Notes: generated from the sequence alone by a model not told the origin. A stretch of DNA of 64,000 nt from Paenibacillus xylanilyticus (GCF_013359935.1 NZ_JABMCB010000190.1:62001-126000), one strand, 5' to 3'. Counted from the first letter of the stretch, positions 44,292-54,472 are shown. Numbers and translations: made by a program.

Positions 44292-45665
44292 CTATCCTGC
44301 CTCTAAACTGCGCAGTGCTTTGAGTACACTGCCAGTAATCAAATTCAGCTCATCTTCCGTGGTGACAAATGGAGGAGAGATCGTCAAAATGTTAGCGAAC
44401 CCTGGTACCGTGTCCCCGTTTTTACCGATCAGTACCCCATCCTTCTTGCAGCTGGCCAGCACTTGTACCACTTTCCCTACATCTGCCGGGGAGCCATCCG
44501 CTTCAATGAGCTCAATGCCACACGCAAAGCCAAACATCCGGATATCTCCGACCACGGACAGCTCCAGCAGCGGCTCCAGCTTCTCCCGAAGCAGGTGCCC
44601 CAGCTGATCCGCACGCTCGACCAGGTTTTCACGCTCCAGAATGTCGAGATTGGCCAATGCCACCCGGCAGGAAACCGGATTGCCGCCGAATGTATTCACA
44701 TGGCGAAAGTGTGCATCCGGCCCGGATTCCCGGAACGTATCGTATAGATCCGCTCGTACAGCAGTAGCGGATAGCGGAGAATACGCGCTGGTCATTCCCT
44801 TGGCCATGGTGACAATATCCGGCTGCACCCCATAGTTCTGATGTCCAAACTTCTGTCCGGAGCGCCCGAACCCGCAGATCACTTCATCCACGATTAGCAG
44901 CACACCGTAGCGCTGACAGATCTCCTGCACGGTTCGCATATAATCCGGAGGCGGGACAATCATGCCGCCCCCGGTAATCACCGGCTCCATAATGACCGCC
45001 GCTACGGTCTCGGGACCTTCCCAGCGGATGACCTCTTCATAGATGGTCGCACATTCGAGTCCGCATCCTTCCTTGTTCCGTCCAAACGGACAGCGATAAC
45101 AATACGGAGGTGGAACATGGGAGAAGCCCACACCCAGCGGTTCGTACTTGATCTTACGGGCTGCCTGCCCGGTAGCGCCGAGTGCGCCCATGGAGTTGCC
45201 GTGATAGGCCCGGTGCCGGGAAATGAACTTGTGTCTGGTTGGCTCACCATTCTGGTGATGAAACTGACGGGCTATTTTAAACGCCACCTCATTCGCATCT
45301 GAGCCCGAGTTGGAAAAGAAGATCCGATAATCTCCCTCCAGCCAGTCATTCAGCTTCTCTGCCAGCAAAATCGCCGGTTCGTGACTCTGCGTCATCGGTA
45401 CATAAGCGAGTGCTTTCATCTGTTCATAGGCACTCCTCGCAATCTCCTCACGTCCATGCCCCACATTCACACACCACAGTCCGGACATCGCATCCAGATA
45501 ACGCGTACCATCCTGATCGGTAATCCAGCTGCCTTCCCCGCTAACGGCAATCATCGGATGATCGTTATGAGGCGAGATGTGATGCCACACATATTTGCGG
45601 TCCTTCTCCAGCCATTCTTCCTTGGTACTGCCAAGCGGCTGAGGTTGCTGATCCACAGAGCTCAT
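44292..45665 (-). CDS. class III aminotransferase, probable beta-alanine transaminase
   Basis: A 457-residue PLP enzyme of fold type I. The PLP-side aspartate is in IVDEVICGFGRSGQKFGH and the Schiff-base lysine in TMAKGMTSAYSPLSATAV. It resembles omega-amino acid:pyruvate transaminases. In this operon it would convert beta-alanine (from uracil) or beta-aminoisobutyrate (from thymine) to the semialdehyde. No semialdehyde dehydrogenase is seen in the window, so the last step must be encoded elsewhere. It lies 22 bases after the substrate-binding protein gene. Confidence 0.87.
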   Translation of the reverse strand: MSSVDQQPQPLGSTKEEWLEKDRKYVWHHISPHNDHPMIAVSGEGSWITDQDGTRYLDAMSGLWCVNVGHGREEIARSAYEQMKALAYVPMTQSHEPAILLAEKLNDWLEGDYRIFFSNSGSDANEVAFKIARQFHHQNGEPTRHKFISRHRAYHGNSMGALGATGQAARKIKYEPLGVGFSHVPPPYCYRCPFGRNKEGCGLECATIYEEVIRWEGPETVAAVIMEPVITGGGMIVPPPDYMRTVQEICQRYGVLLIVDEVICGFGRSGQKFGHQNYGVQPDIVTMAKGMTSAYSPLSATAVRADLYDTFRESGPDAHFRHVNTFGGNPVSCRVALANLDILERENLVERADQLGHLLREKLEPLLELSVVGDIRMFGFACGIELIEADGSPADVGKVVQVLASCKKDGVLIGKNGDTVPGFANILTISPPFVTTEDELNLITGSVLKALRSLEAG

Positions 45666-45687
45666 CCGTTATCCTCCTTCGACTGCC

Positions 45688-46749
45688 TTATTTTACCGCT
45701 TCTTCATAGATGCTCTTCTCCAGTGCTTCGTCCAGATTGGCTGCCTTCTTGATCAGTCCATAGTTGAGGGCAATGTCCGCTGTACGGGCAAACGATTCAT
45801 CCACGAAACTGCCCACCTGCTGCTCTGTAAATCCTTCCGGACGAATCAGCTTCGCGATCTCTGCCAGCATCGTCACCTGATGTTCACGGGTCGTACTTCC
45901 GTCGGTCACATTGCTCATGACGGTATCCACAGTCTCTTCCTGATTGTCGATGGCGTAGTTCCAGCCTTTCAGAATGGCACGGGTAACTTTTACAGCCAGG
46001 TCACGATTGCTGTCGACCCAATCCTTTTTCGCAATCAATGTATCTTCCAGCATGCCTACGCCGGCATCCTCGATGTTGAACACATCCAGATCAGACTCCT
46101 GTACTCCACTTTCCAGCACAACGTGATATTCGTTATATATCGTGGCTGTTGCTACATCCACCTGGTCATTGAAAAACTGATCCATCGTAAAGCCCTGTTT
46201 CACCAGCTCGATATCCTTCTTCGGATCAAGTCCGTTCTTCTCCATGAAAGCGAGGACCTGGAACTGCTGGCTGCCGAACCATGTGCTTACCTTTTTGCCC
46301 TTCATTTGTGCCGGATCGGTAATTCCCGCTGACTTCTTGGCGATCAGGCGATAGCTGCTCTTCTGTGAAATCTGGGCAAGGGAGACCAGCGGAAGACCGT
46401 TATCACGGCTCACCAGCAGACTGTCCACCCCGGTGATCCCCACATCGGCTGCGCCGTTCACCACCTGCTGTTCAATGACGATATCCGGACCACCCGGAAT
46501 AATCTCGGCATCAATGCCCTCATCTGCAAAAAAACCTTGTTCCTTCGCGGCATAAATACCGGCGAACTGAGCCTGGGGCACCCATTTGAGCTGAATTTTC
46601 ACTTTGGTTAAGGGCTGCTCCGCAGCTCCTCCTGCACTTGCTGCAGCAGGTTCGGCAGAAGGTTCCGTTTTCGTGGAGCATGCTGCCAACATGGCAACAA
46701 CAAGCATCAGCACCAACACCAGTAAACCTGATTTCGACGTTTTGTACAT
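45688..46749 (-). CDS. ABC transporter substrate-binding lipoprotein (NMT1/THI5-like)
   Basis: A 353-residue lipoprotein. The N-terminal signal ends in the lipobox MLAACSTK, so Cys24 is the lipidated residue. The NMT1/SsuA-like fold shows KIQLKWVPQAQFAGIYAAKE and PGGPDIVIEQQVVNGAADVG. This family binds pyrimidines and their precursors, riboflavin, sulfonates and others. Together with the two permeases and the ATPase it forms a complete importer, probably for uracil, thymine or dihydropyrimidines. The specificity is inferred from the operon. Confidence 0.87.
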   Translation of the reverse strand: MYKTSKSGLLVLVLMLVVAMLAACSTKTEPSAEPAAASAGGAAEQPLTKVKIQLKWVPQAQFAGIYAAKEQGFFADEGIDAEIIPGGPDIVIEQQVVNGAADVGITGVDSLLVSRDNGLPLVSLAQISQKSSYRLIAKKSAGITDPAQMKGKKVSTWFGSQQFQVLAFMEKNGLDPKKDIELVKQGFTMDQFFNDQVDVATATIYNEYHVVLESGVQESDLDVFNIEDAGVGMLEDTLIAKKDWVDSNRDLAVKVTRAILKGWNYAIDNQEETVDTVMSNVTDGSTTREHQVTMLAEIAKLIRPEGFTEQQVGSFVDESFARTADIALNYGLIKKAANLDEALEKSIYEEAVK

Positions 46750-46830
46750 TTACAGAACAACCCCCTTGTTTTTATAAGGATTCCATCAGGTACTGCAACG
46801 GATCCGTGGATTCCCTGTGTCCCGTTGGTC

Positions 46831-47769
46831 TCATGAGTTTGTACGTGTACGATTCCACGGAATAAGCCGTTTTTCCGCCAGTACAACCGCTTCATACAGC
46901 ACGATGCCGAGGGCAGCGGCAATAACGATACAGGACCAGGCAAGCGGCATGTTTGCGAGGCGAATCTGATCCGAAAGCAGGTATCCAAGTCCTTGGGATG
47001 CGATAAAAAATTCACCCACAATGGCTCCGATAATACTGGTGGACATATTGATCTTCAGCCCGGCAAAAAGGGAAGGCATGGCGTGAGGCAGCCGCAATTT
47101 CAAGAAGACCTGCATGTTGCTGGCAGCAAGCCCGCCCAGCAGTTCACTATACTGCGGCTGTATGGAGGTAAGCCCCTTGAACAAGCTGACCGCCATCGCG
47201 GCCATCGTAATGACGGCCACTACCGCGATCCGTGACCAGATGCCATCGCCAAACCAGTTATTCATGATCGGAGCCAGCGCGACAATCGGCACTGCGTTTA
47301 GAGCTGACATCACGGCAACCCCTGCCTTGCCGCTGATCGGAAAGAACGAGGCGCCCGCTGCCGCCAGCGCACCCAGCAGGGAACCGAGCAGGAAACCACC
47401 CAACATTTCCGTTCCACTATATAGAGCATATCGAAAGAGCATTTCCGCATTTTCCCTGATGGATGCCGCAATGGCCGAGGGTACAGGAAGCTGATAACTT
47501 TCCAAGGAAAATAACCGATGAAAGAACCGGAACTGCCACAAAGCGAGAAATAACATGCCTGCCAGCCAGGGAAGCAAGTACAACACGATCCGTTTCCGCC
47601 CTGTATTACCATCTGATCGTTCCTTCTCTGCTTGTCCCCGTTGACCCTGAACCTCCGACCCTGGGACAGAAGCAGCAGCCAAAGACGATCCAGACAGAGA
47701 TGACGTACCAGAGACAGAAGCAACCCCGCTCTCATCGCGATTGTGGTTCATCATCACACCTTCATTCAT
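46831..47769 (-). CDS. ABC transporter permease (BPD inner-membrane component)
   Basis: A 312-residue permease of the SsuC/ThiX type. A hydrophilic Ser/Gly-rich N-terminal stretch of about 60 residues comes before the first helix. Five to six helices follow, with the coupling motif LGGLAASNMQVFLKLRLPHA that docks with the ATPase. The ATG at 47769 overlaps the upstream permease stop by 4 bases (ATGA), with GGGAGGGAG upstream. A much longer frame reaching 48195 overlaps that permease in another frame and is not real. The long low-complexity N-terminus is unusual for the family. Confidence 0.87.
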   Translation of the reverse strand: MNEGVMMNHNRDESGVASVSGTSSLSGSSLAAASVPGSEVQGQRGQAEKERSDGNTGRKRIVLYLLPWLAGMLFLALWQFRFFHRLFSLESYQLPVPSAIAASIRENAEMLFRYALYSGTEMLGGFLLGSLLGALAAAGASFFPISGKAGVAVMSALNAVPIVALAPIMNNWFGDGIWSRIAVVAVITMAAMAVSLFKGLTSIQPQYSELLGGLAASNMQVFLKLRLPHAMPSLFAGLKINMSTSIIGAIVGEFFIASQGLGYLLSDQIRLANMPLAWSCIVIAAALGIVLYEAVVLAEKRLIPWNRTRTNS

Positions 47770-48578
47770 GCTCTGCTCCCTCCCTTGGCTCTGAATTCGG
47801 GCTGCCAGGGTGTCAACCAGCGCTCTGCCAGGCTGATAACCAGATACGAGATCAGTCCAATGCCGATACTGAGCACGATCGTGGCCCAGAACATGCCGAC
47901 CTGAGCACTGCCATAGTACAGGGAACTGACCATCAGGACTCCAAGTCCATCCGGTGCACCCATCAGCTCCACCACAATGGAGGAGGTCACTGCGAGCGGG
48001 GCAGCGATCTTCATGCCCGCGAACAGTCCCGGTAGTGAGGAAGGCAGCAGACATTTGATATATCGAGTTGTCAACGAGGCTCCACAAGAACGCATCAGCT
48101 CCAGATGTTCCGGTGCAGCGCTTTTTAATCCTTTGAGTGTGTGAATAATGATGGGGAAGAACGTGACATAAGCCGCCATGAATATCCGTGCCCACTCGGC
48201 GTTATGAATGATGCCGTAGACAATCGGTGCGAGACCGATGACCGGAATCATCTGCGAGGAGATGACATAGGGAGATAATGTACGTTCCAGCCAAACGGCG
48301 ACACTCATCAGAAGCGCCAGCACCAGACCCAGTAGCGTTCCCCCGGCAAATCCAATGGCAGCATTGCCGAACGTCACCGCTCCCTGCTCAGCGAGTGTCC
48401 CCGAGTAGCGAATCAGCGCGGCAAGAACGTCATGAAGATAAGGCAGTCGGGATGCGGCCTGCTGCGGTGACATTAACAAGTGGAGAATCCAGGCAACGCC
48501 TTCCCACAGCAGCAATATGGACAGTATCCAGATCACGACCCAGGAACGATACTCCAGCTTAAATGAGCGCAGGGACAT
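47766..48578 (-). CDS. ABC transporter permease, second subunit
   Basis: A 270-residue permease related to the next one, so the channel is a heterodimer. The ATPase-docking loop is RSCGASLTTRYIKCLLPSSL, preceded by the conserved VYGIIHNAEWARIFMAAYVTF. The ATG at 48578 lies inside the 3' end of the ATPase gene (20-base overlap), with AAGGAG 13 bases upstream; a GTG at 48590 is too near that site. The stop overlaps the following permease start. Confidence 0.85.
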   Translation of the reverse strand: MSLRSFKLEYRSWVVIWILSILLLWEGVAWILHLLMSPQQAASRLPYLHDVLAALIRYSGTLAEQGAVTFGNAAIGFAGGTLLGLVLALLMSVAVWLERTLSPYVISSQMIPVIGLAPIVYGIIHNAEWARIFMAAYVTFFPIIIHTLKGLKSAAPEHLELMRSCGASLTTRYIKCLLPSSLPGLFAGMKIAAPLAVTSSIVVELMGAPDGLGVLMVSSLYYGSAQVGMFWATIVLSIGIGLISYLVISLAERWLTPWQPEFRAKGGSRA

Positions 48579-49374
48579 GATCCGGATCACGCTCCTTGTG
48601 GAAACAATTGCGTATGGTGGTCAGCATGTGGTAGAAATCTTCGGTCTCCCTCAGTTCATTGGTACGGACCGAGGGCAGGGCGACAGGATGAATGGAATGC
48701 ACCTGTCCGGGATGTGCGGAGAGGACGATAATGCGGTCCGATAAAAACACCGCTTCGGGGATACTGTGCGTAACAAAGAGGAATGTTTTGCCCGTGGACC
48801 GCTTAATATCAAGCAGCTCCAGTTGAAGCTTCTCCTTCGTGAATTCGTCGAGCGCGGAGAATGGTTCATCCATCAGCAGCAATGGCGGATCAAGCGCAAG
48901 TGCACGGGCGATGGATACCCGCTGCTGCATGCCTCCGCTGAGCTGCCAAGGATAATGGTCAGCAAACCGGGTAAGTCCGACCATTTCCAGCAGCTCACCG
49001 CTGATGCGGCGGCACTCTTTTTTGCTCGTGCCCAAAATCTCCAGCGGCAGCTCAACGTTGTGACGCACTGTTCGCCAATCAAACAGAGCTGGAGTCTGAA
49101 ATACGATTCCGAATTGCCTCTGGAGACGCGCCTTCTCTGGTTCTGCACCTGCAATCCGGACGGTGCCTGATGTTGGCTGCAGCAAATCGGCTATGAGCCT
49201 GAGCAGCGTCGATTTGCCGCAGCCAGAGGGGCCAAGCAAAGAGACAAATTCATTGGGCTGGATGTGGAATGTAACATCAGACAGCGCGGTGACCTGTTTT
49301 GCTCCAGTGCCAAATACAACAGATACATGATCCACTTCAATGTGGCTAACTTCGGGGACGTTCATGGATGACAT
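48559..49374 (-). CDS. ABC transporter ATP-binding protein
   Basis: A 271-residue nucleotide-binding subunit of the SsuB/TauB/ThiZ type. Walker A is LLGPSGCGKSTLLRLIADLL, the signature is WQLSGGMQQRVSIARALAL, Walker B is PPLLLMDEPFSALDEFTKE, and the switch histidine is in FVTHSIPEAVFLSDR. The ATG at 49374 has AAAAGGAGA 6 bases upstream. It is the first gene of the minus-strand run that continues through the transporter and pyrimidine enzymes, so its promoter probably drives the whole locus. Confidence 0.91.
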   Translation of the reverse strand: MSSMNVPEVSHIEVDHVSVVFGTGAKQVTALSDVTFHIQPNEFVSLLGPSGCGKSTLLRLIADLLQPTSGTVRIAGAEPEKARLQRQFGIVFQTPALFDWRTVRHNVELPLEILGTSKKECRRISGELLEMVGLTRFADHYPWQLSGGMQQRVSIARALALDPPLLLMDEPFSALDEFTKEKLQLELLDIKRSTGKTFLFVTHSIPEAVFLSDRIIVLSAHPGQVHSIHPVALPSVRTNELRETEDFYHMLTTIRNCFHKERDPDHVPALI

Positions 49375-49499
49375 GGGCATTCTCCTTTTCGCGGGAAGTT
49401 GGTTACATTTCACACCAAGGCCGAATGGAAGGTTTGCGTTCACGAACGTAACAGGTTTTTCTGGTTAGGTAATACTATATATCATTGGGCGGGGATTAC

Positions 49500-49548
49500 A
49501 TTATACAGACTGTTTTGAGTATGGGCCCGTTCATGTTACACAGTGTAA
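49500..49548 (-). promoter_or_regulatory. candidate promoter and palindromic operator of the pyrimidine operon
   Basis: TATAAT on the minus strand (49500-49505) has no good -35 hexamer 17 bases upstream, as expected for an activator-dependent promoter. A perfect palindrome TTACAC-A-GTGTAA (49536-49548) is centred about 40 bases upstream of the -10 box. It could be the PucR-type activator site. I found no second copy upstream of pucR or preT. Confidence 0.5.
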
Positions 49549-49937
49549 AATGAGACGAATTCTCATTCATGACGATGTCAATGCTCTGACTGTTTATCTG
49601 ACATCACTTTACTGAATAATCGCATATTCCAATGAAGAATTATTGTCCTCTGCCCAAAGAATTGGCATTGGTGGGGATATGCCTTCCAACGTCTTTCGGC
49701 CTATCCTATAGGCCAATCGCAGCCCTTCCCTCCCTGAAAAGCGCATGTTTCTTTGTATTTATTGAATAAATATTCGGAAAATATGACATATACCCTCGTA
49801 TTCTTGTCGTTTTTCTTGTATAACGTTCTATATGGAAAAGACAGGAATACACCGTCTTTTAGAAATTACAGAATCTATATCGTTTCTAAGAAAGGGCTAT
49901 GCAAAAGCTTTCAACTTCAAAGATCGGGGTGGTCTGC
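49549..49937 (+). other. intergenic stretch upstream of the chemoreceptor, no gene recognised
   Basis: Includes a perfect 7-bp hairpin GGCCTAT-CCT-ATAGGCC (49698-49714), then a very AT-rich segment (49750-49900) likely to hold the promoter of the chemoreceptor gene. I could not match a clear sigma-A pair or the flagellar sigma-D consensus. A weak frame at 49753-49995 has no support. Confidence 0.4.
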
Positions 49938-52160
49938 ATGTTTGATTGGCTTGGATGGAAAAAAGGGTGGCCGTTATGGCGGTCGTATCGGTTGAACGCA
50001 CATATCAAGGGTGATGTGGAGCAGATTTTTGAGGGGATTGCCGATACGAGGCAGCAGCTTCTGATGGATTGGGCCGATGAGCAATGGAGTCATATGGATC
50101 GTTTACTGCATCAGGTCAAATCGGCTGGGCCGCTGGATGCAGAACATGCAGCGCAGAATAGAAACAAATGGGATGTATGGTTCAAAGCTGCGTACATCCG
50201 GGCAGCAGATAGTACGGAAATTTTTATGCTCGATGAGCAGAATCAGGTTGTATTTTCTACATATAAAAAACATGTTGGACAGATCTATGAAGATAACGAA
50301 GTTTTGATTGGACCAGGGTTACAGTATTCCAAAACGGATATGAACGGGAAACGATGTCTATATGGCCCCTATTCAGATCCGTTAACACTGGACATTGGGC
50401 GGCGCTCCTTCTCTTTTCACGATGATGTCACCCTGATGTTCATTGAACCTATCGTACAGGAAGGACGTTACATCGGTTCACTGTGCTGCCGTATCCCCAA
50501 TGATGTACTGGGGGACTTGATTCAACGGGAATCCGGACACATCTATCCTGATTCGGGGGACAACTATCTCTTTATGGCTGAATCGAAACTGCGGCCACAG
50601 CTGCAACCCGGAACGGCTTTGTCCCGCAGTCGCTTCGAGGATCGTACATTTACACATGGCGAAAATCTCAAGGATGGCGTTACTACCGAATGGGGGATTG
50701 TATCCGTCAAAGAGCATACCGAGCTGGAACTGATGTTTACCGACCCTTCCACCGGCGAGCTGCATCCGGGTGTAGCAAACACCATCCGCAACGGGTCCAA
50801 CCTGTTTGCTGCCTATCCGGGTTACTCCGATTACCGCCATATTTCCGTAATTGGCAAAGGAATCACCTTCCAGCTTCCCCACTGTCCGGATCGTTGGGGA
50901 ATGATGTGCGAAGGCGATCTGGAGGAAGTGTACCGGATACGCAGTATCGGCTGGCGTCAGTTCAAGCTGCACAGCCTGTTCATCGGTTTGTCAGGCATTG
51001 GGGGAGCAGGTCTCGTGTATGCACTTTCAGGCAGCGCATGGAGTGCAGCAGCCATAGCGGCATTCAATATCATTTTTGGCTTGTTCATCGCAGATCAGCT
51101 GCAACGGAGACACTACCAACGCGTCCATGAGGACTTGCGGCGCATCAGCAGGTTTATACGAATCAATGCTGAAGGTCAGGGCGATCTAACACAGCGTCTG
51201 GACATGTCTGCTTTTGCCCAGGACGAATCAGGTGAGCTCGCGAAATGGATCAACAACATGATTGATTCGCTCGAAGGCATCATGCTCAAGGTTCAGGTTG
51301 CGACCGTGGATGTGATGAACAATCAGTATCAGATGCGCACTTCCACCGAGACAACCCAAGTTACCACCGAACGTGTAAACCACAAGCTCGGCTCCATGAT
51401 CCACGGCATACGCGAACAACTGGAGGATCTGGATCAGGCCAAGCTGGCTGCCGACCATATGCGGCTTACGCTGCAGCAGTTGGAGACCTCCGCCACCGAA
51501 CAGATTGTGGTAGCGCGTCAGGAAGTGGAACGCATTGGCGACAAAATGAATCAGATCTCAGGAACAGTCACAGATACCAACCGTACGATTTTGTCCTTTA
51601 TGGATACCATGCAGGACATTTACCGTGCACTGGCGGCAATTGATGAGATTTCTGCTCAAACCAACCTCCTTGCGCTGAATGCGTCCATTGAAGCAGCACA
51701 TGTAGGAGAACATGGCCGCGGCTTCGCAGTCGTTGCCGGTGAGATTCGCAAACTGGCTGAGCTGTCCCGTTCCTCTACCGAGGACATTCATCAGATTCTG
51801 GATAATATCACAGCTGCAGCGGGAGCTGCTGCCCGCTCCATCCATGAAGGAGATCAGGTTCTGGCTGAAGGCAGCACCCTTGTGCAAGCCGCTGCACAGC
51901 TTCTGCAAAAGGCAACAGCCGAGGATCCGCAGAGGACTCAGGTTGTGGATCGGGTCGTGATGCTCATGGAAAGTATTGCTGCCATCAGCCATAAAAACCG
52001 CTCCACGTCCGCAGAGGTGGAGGCCGAGATGATGGCACTGCTCAGCGACATGATGCATGTTCAGCAATCATCCCATAACGTGGAGGTCATTACTGTTTTC
52101 CTGCAGCAGCTTGTGGGCCAATTCCAGTTGACTCATCCCGAAAAAATGGCTGTCATCTGA
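49938..52160 (+). CDS. methyl-accepting chemotaxis protein with N-terminal sensor and membrane hairpin
   Basis: A 740-residue chemoreceptor. There is no N-terminal membrane segment. Residues 1-340 are a large hydrophilic sensor, including [19 protein letters not shown] and [12 protein letters not shown], which look Cache-like. Two closely spaced hydrophobic segments follow (about residues 345-390, [19 protein letters not shown] and [15 protein letters not shown]), then a HAMP-like helix and the signalling domain. The hairpin tip reads [20 protein letters not shown], followed by [21 protein letters not shown], where His replaces the usual Arg. GGGGTGG lies 5 bases before the ATG at 49938. The sensor may be cytoplasmic, which is unusual for this size class. 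Confidence 0.85.
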   Translation: MFDWLGWKKGWPLWRSYRLNAHIKGDVEQIFEGIADTRQQLLMDWADEQWSHMDRLLHQVKSAGPLDAEHAAQNRNKWDVWFKAAYIRAADSTEIFMLDEQNQVVFSTYKKHVGQIYEDNEVLIGPGLQYSKTDMNGKRCLYGPYSDPLTLDIGRRSFSFHDDVTLMFIEPIVQEGRYIGSLCCRIPNDVLGDLIQRESGHIYPDSGDNYLFMAESKLRPQLQPGTALSRSRFEDRTFTHGENLKDGVTTEWGIVSVKEHTELELMFTDPSTGELHPGVANTIRNGSNLFAAYPGYSDYRHISVIGKGITFQLPHCPDRWGMMCEGDLEEVYRIRSIGWRQFKLHSLFIGLSGIGGAGLVYALSGSAWSAAAIAAFNIIFGLFIADQLQRRHYQRVHEDLRRISRFIRINAEGQGDLTQRLDMSAFAQDESGELAKWINNMIDSLEGIMLKVQVATVDVMNNQYQMRTSTETTQVTTERVNHKLGSMIHGIREQLEDLDQAKLAADHMRLTLQQLETSATEQIVVARQEVERIGDKMNQISGTVTDTNRTILSFMDTMQDIYRALAAIDEISAQTNLLALNASIEAAHVGEHGRGFAVVAGEIRKLAELSRSSTEDIHQILDNITAAAGAAARSIHEGDQVLAEGSTLVQAAAQLLQKATAEDPQRTQVVDRVVMLMESIAAISHKNRSTSAEVEAEMMALLSDMMHVQQSSHNVEVITVFLQQLVGQFQLTHPEKMAVI

Positions 52161-52168
52161 CGTCATCG

Positions 52169-52197
52169 TTGACGCGGATTGGAGAAATGGCTAAAAT
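52169..52197 (+). promoter_or_regulatory. candidate sigma-A promoter of moaA
   Basis: TTGACG (52169-52174) and TAAAAT (52192-52197) are exactly 17 bases apart, about 90 bases before the moaA start. No molybdenum-cofactor riboswitch fold was recognised in the leader. Confidence 0.55.
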
Positions 52198-52289
52198 TTG
52201 ATGCAACTGTTCCTTTTGAATTTCGACATTGTCGTATCGTTCATTTTATATAAGTTTTTCCAATCCGAATAAATGAAAGGGTGGTCTGC

Positions 52290-53291
52290 ATGGAGATGCT
52301 TCAGGATTCTTTTGGCAGGATACATGACTATATCCGTATTTCTGTTACGGACCGCTGTAATTTGCGTTGTGTGTACTGCATGCCAGCTGAAGGCATGGAG
52401 TTCGCCCCGCATGATGAAATTATGAGTTATGAAGAAATCACTCAGGTACTCAAGGTGCTTGCCCCGATGGGGATGCGCAAGGTACGCCTGACTGGTGGTG
52501 AACCTTTGGTACGCAAGGATCTGCACAAGCTCGTTGGCATGATCTCGGCTATCGACGGAATTGAGGATATTGCGCTGACTACCAATGCGCTGCTGCTCGA
52601 TAAACAGGCTCAGGCACTGAAAGATGCTGGGCTGAACCGTATTAACATCAGTCTCGATTCCCTTCATGCGGACCGATTCTCCATGATTACTCGTGGTGGA
52701 GATGTCAACAAGGTGCTCAAAGGGATCGAAGCTGCAACGGCGGTTGGACTTGCGCCAATCAAGTTGAACGTCGTACTCATGAAAGGCATCAATGATGATG
52801 AGATCAAGGATTTCATTGCCATGACGATCGATCAACCGCTGCATGTGCGTTTTATTGAATACATGCCAATCGGACATGCTTCGGATTCATGGCGCAAATC
52901 ATATCTGCCGCTGGAAACTGTCACCGATGCATGTGCAGAGGCTGGCTGGACAGTAGAGAGCACCTCAGGCCCGGCGGGAAACGGCCCTTCCCGTAACATG
53001 AAGATTGTTGGTTCGCAGGGAACCTTCGGCCTGATTCACCCGGTAAGTGATCACTTCTGTGATAACTGCAACCGGCTTCGCCTGACGGCAGACGGACATA
53101 TCAAAGCCTGTCTGTACTGGTCGGATGAATACAATGTCCGCCGCTACGTTGATGATCCGGATGCCATGGCAGCCCTTTTCCTCAAGGCACTCGGCACGAA
53201 GCCGAAGAACCATGAAATGGCCCTGGCGTTGGAGCAAAAGATGCAAAGCCATACCCCAACCGTACGGCGCATGTCCCAGATCGGCGGGTAG
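52290..53291 (+). CDS. moaA: GTP 3',8-cyclase MoaA
   Basis: Radical-SAM enzyme that starts molybdopterin synthesis by rearranging GTP. The 333-residue length is normal. The N-terminal cluster motif is CNLRCVYC, the SAM-side motif [14 protein letters not shown], and the C-terminal second cluster has [20 protein letters not shown] followed by ACLY. The protein ends RRMSQIGG, carrying the double glycine that the partner MoaC step needs. The ATG at 52290 has AAAGGGTGG 5 bases upstream. It stands alone, with its own promoter and terminator, between two chemoreceptor genes. mobA lies 3.6 kb further on. Confidence 0.94.
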   Translation: MEMLQDSFGRIHDYIRISVTDRCNLRCVYCMPAEGMEFAPHDEIMSYEEITQVLKVLAPMGMRKVRLTGGEPLVRKDLHKLVGMISAIDGIEDIALTTNALLLDKQAQALKDAGLNRINISLDSLHADRFSMITRGGDVNKVLKGIEAATAVGLAPIKLNVVLMKGINDDEIKDFIAMTIDQPLHVRFIEYMPIGHASDSWRKSYLPLETVTDACAEAGWTVESTSGPAGNGPSRNMKIVGSQGTFGLIHPVSDHFCDNCNRLRLTADGHIKACLYWSDEYNVRRYVDDPDAMAALFLKALGTKPKNHEMALALEQKMQSHTPTVRRMSQIGG

Positions 53292-53373
53292 CCGTTTTTT
53301 AGGCACCATCGTGGGTGCGGATTTATGCAAATAAGCGCAAAAAGCGTTGTGTAAGCCATACTATTTCGTTTAT

Positions 53374-53407
53374 AAGCTGCGGAGGAGGTATCCTTCGCAG
53401 CTTTTTT
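53374..53407 (+). terminator. intrinsic terminator after moaA
   Basis: AAGCTGCG pairs with CGCAGCTT, with AGGA/TCCT pairing inside, followed by TTTT. It is 80 bases past the moaA stop. Confidence 0.85.
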
Positions 53408-53583
53408 CATGAAATTATCACATGAGATGACTTAAATGAGCACTTATTTTTACCTTTCTGCTACTGAAATTGTTACAATAAGAATGAATACATATTCCCT
53501 CTGGATCTTCACGATCCACCTGATCTGGACGATGTATAGTCAAAAAAACCAATTAAAATATGCCGCACACAGGAGTTGACGGA

Positions 53584-54423
53584 ATGAGCATTGTTGAAGC
53601 ACTCGTTGCAGCAAGCCCTTATTTTAAAATCATGCTTAAGGAACATAATCTGATGATCGCTGTAACGGACACCGAGAAATTCTGGTATTATGTGCCCAGC
53701 GAGGATCTTGACCTCGGTATCAAGGCTGGGGATCCTGTCTCGCTTGAGGATCCTACACTGCGCCGTGCCCTGATTCATGGCGAAACTTCAGCCAATCGTA
53801 TCGAAGCCCATCATTATGGGACCGCCCTCAATTCTACAGCTACTCCTCTGCGAGATGAGGCGGGTAATATTGTCGGTGCCCTGGCCATCGGCTTCTCTCT
53901 AAAAAATGAAGAGCATCTGGAACATTTCACTGAATTGATCAGCAGCATCAGTGGCAGATTGACCGACATGGTCCAGACTGTAGCGGCCCAATCTGAGGAG
54001 TTGACCGCTTCCTCTTCTCAAATTTTGGACAACACCCGAGTTGCTGTACAAAATGCAACCGAGGTCAATAAAGTCGCCTCGTTTATCCGGGAAGTCTCTG
54101 AGCAAACCAATCTATTGGGTCTAAACGCGGCCATTGAAGCGGCAAGAGCGGGTGAAGCAGGCGCCGGGTTCGGAGTGGTGGCATCCGAAGTGCGCAAACT
54201 TTCCACCGGGACAAAGGAAGCTACCGTAAATATCGAACGTTCCCTCAAGGATGTACAGCATTCGATCCGTCAGATGGAACAGGAGATCACTTCCATCTCC
54301 CAGTCCAGTACCCAGCAAGCCGAGCTCGTAACGGAATTTAGCGAGGTCATTGACCAGTTGAACAATGTGAGTGAGGAACTGAAAGTCTTTATAGAATCCA
54401 TGATTCTGAAGACAGAATCTTAA
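53584..54423 (+). CDS. soluble chemoreceptor, YfmS-like
   Basis: A 279-residue protein with no membrane segment. Residues 1-115 form a small PAS/Cache-like sensor ([20 protein letters not shown], with [20 protein letters not shown]). The signalling domain follows, with the tip [20 protein letters not shown] then [17 protein letters not shown]. Size and layout match B. subtilis YfmS, a cytoplasmic chemoreceptor. AGGAG lies 8 bases before the ATG at 53584. The signalling domain is shorter than in membrane receptors, so it belongs to a short-helix class. Confidence 0.85.
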   Translation: MSIVEALVAASPYFKIMLKEHNLMIAVTDTEKFWYYVPSEDLDLGIKAGDPVSLEDPTLRRALIHGETSANRIEAHHYGTALNSTATPLRDEAGNIVGALAIGFSLKNEEHLEHFTELISSISGRLTDMVQTVAAQSEELTASSSQILDNTRVAVQNATEVNKVASFIREVSEQTNLLGLNAAIEAARAGEAGAGFGVVASEVRKLSTGTKEATVNIERSLKDVQHSIRQMEQEITSISQSSTQQAELVTEFSEVIDQLNNVSEELKVFIESMILKTES

Positions 54424-54472
54424 TAAATATTAATCTCCATGTTATTAGCTCAACTTCATCTATAACTTGGCT

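Noticed and set aside
46831..48195. A longer version of the ABC permease reaching 48195
   Set aside because: The additional N-terminal part overlaps the other permease in a different frame. The ATG at 47769 with a good ribosome site is the sensible start.
49698..49714. GGCCTAT-CCT-ATAGGCC palindrome as a regulator site
   Set aside because: It is a perfect but isolated hairpin, with no promoter elements beside it that I could identify, so no role is claimed.
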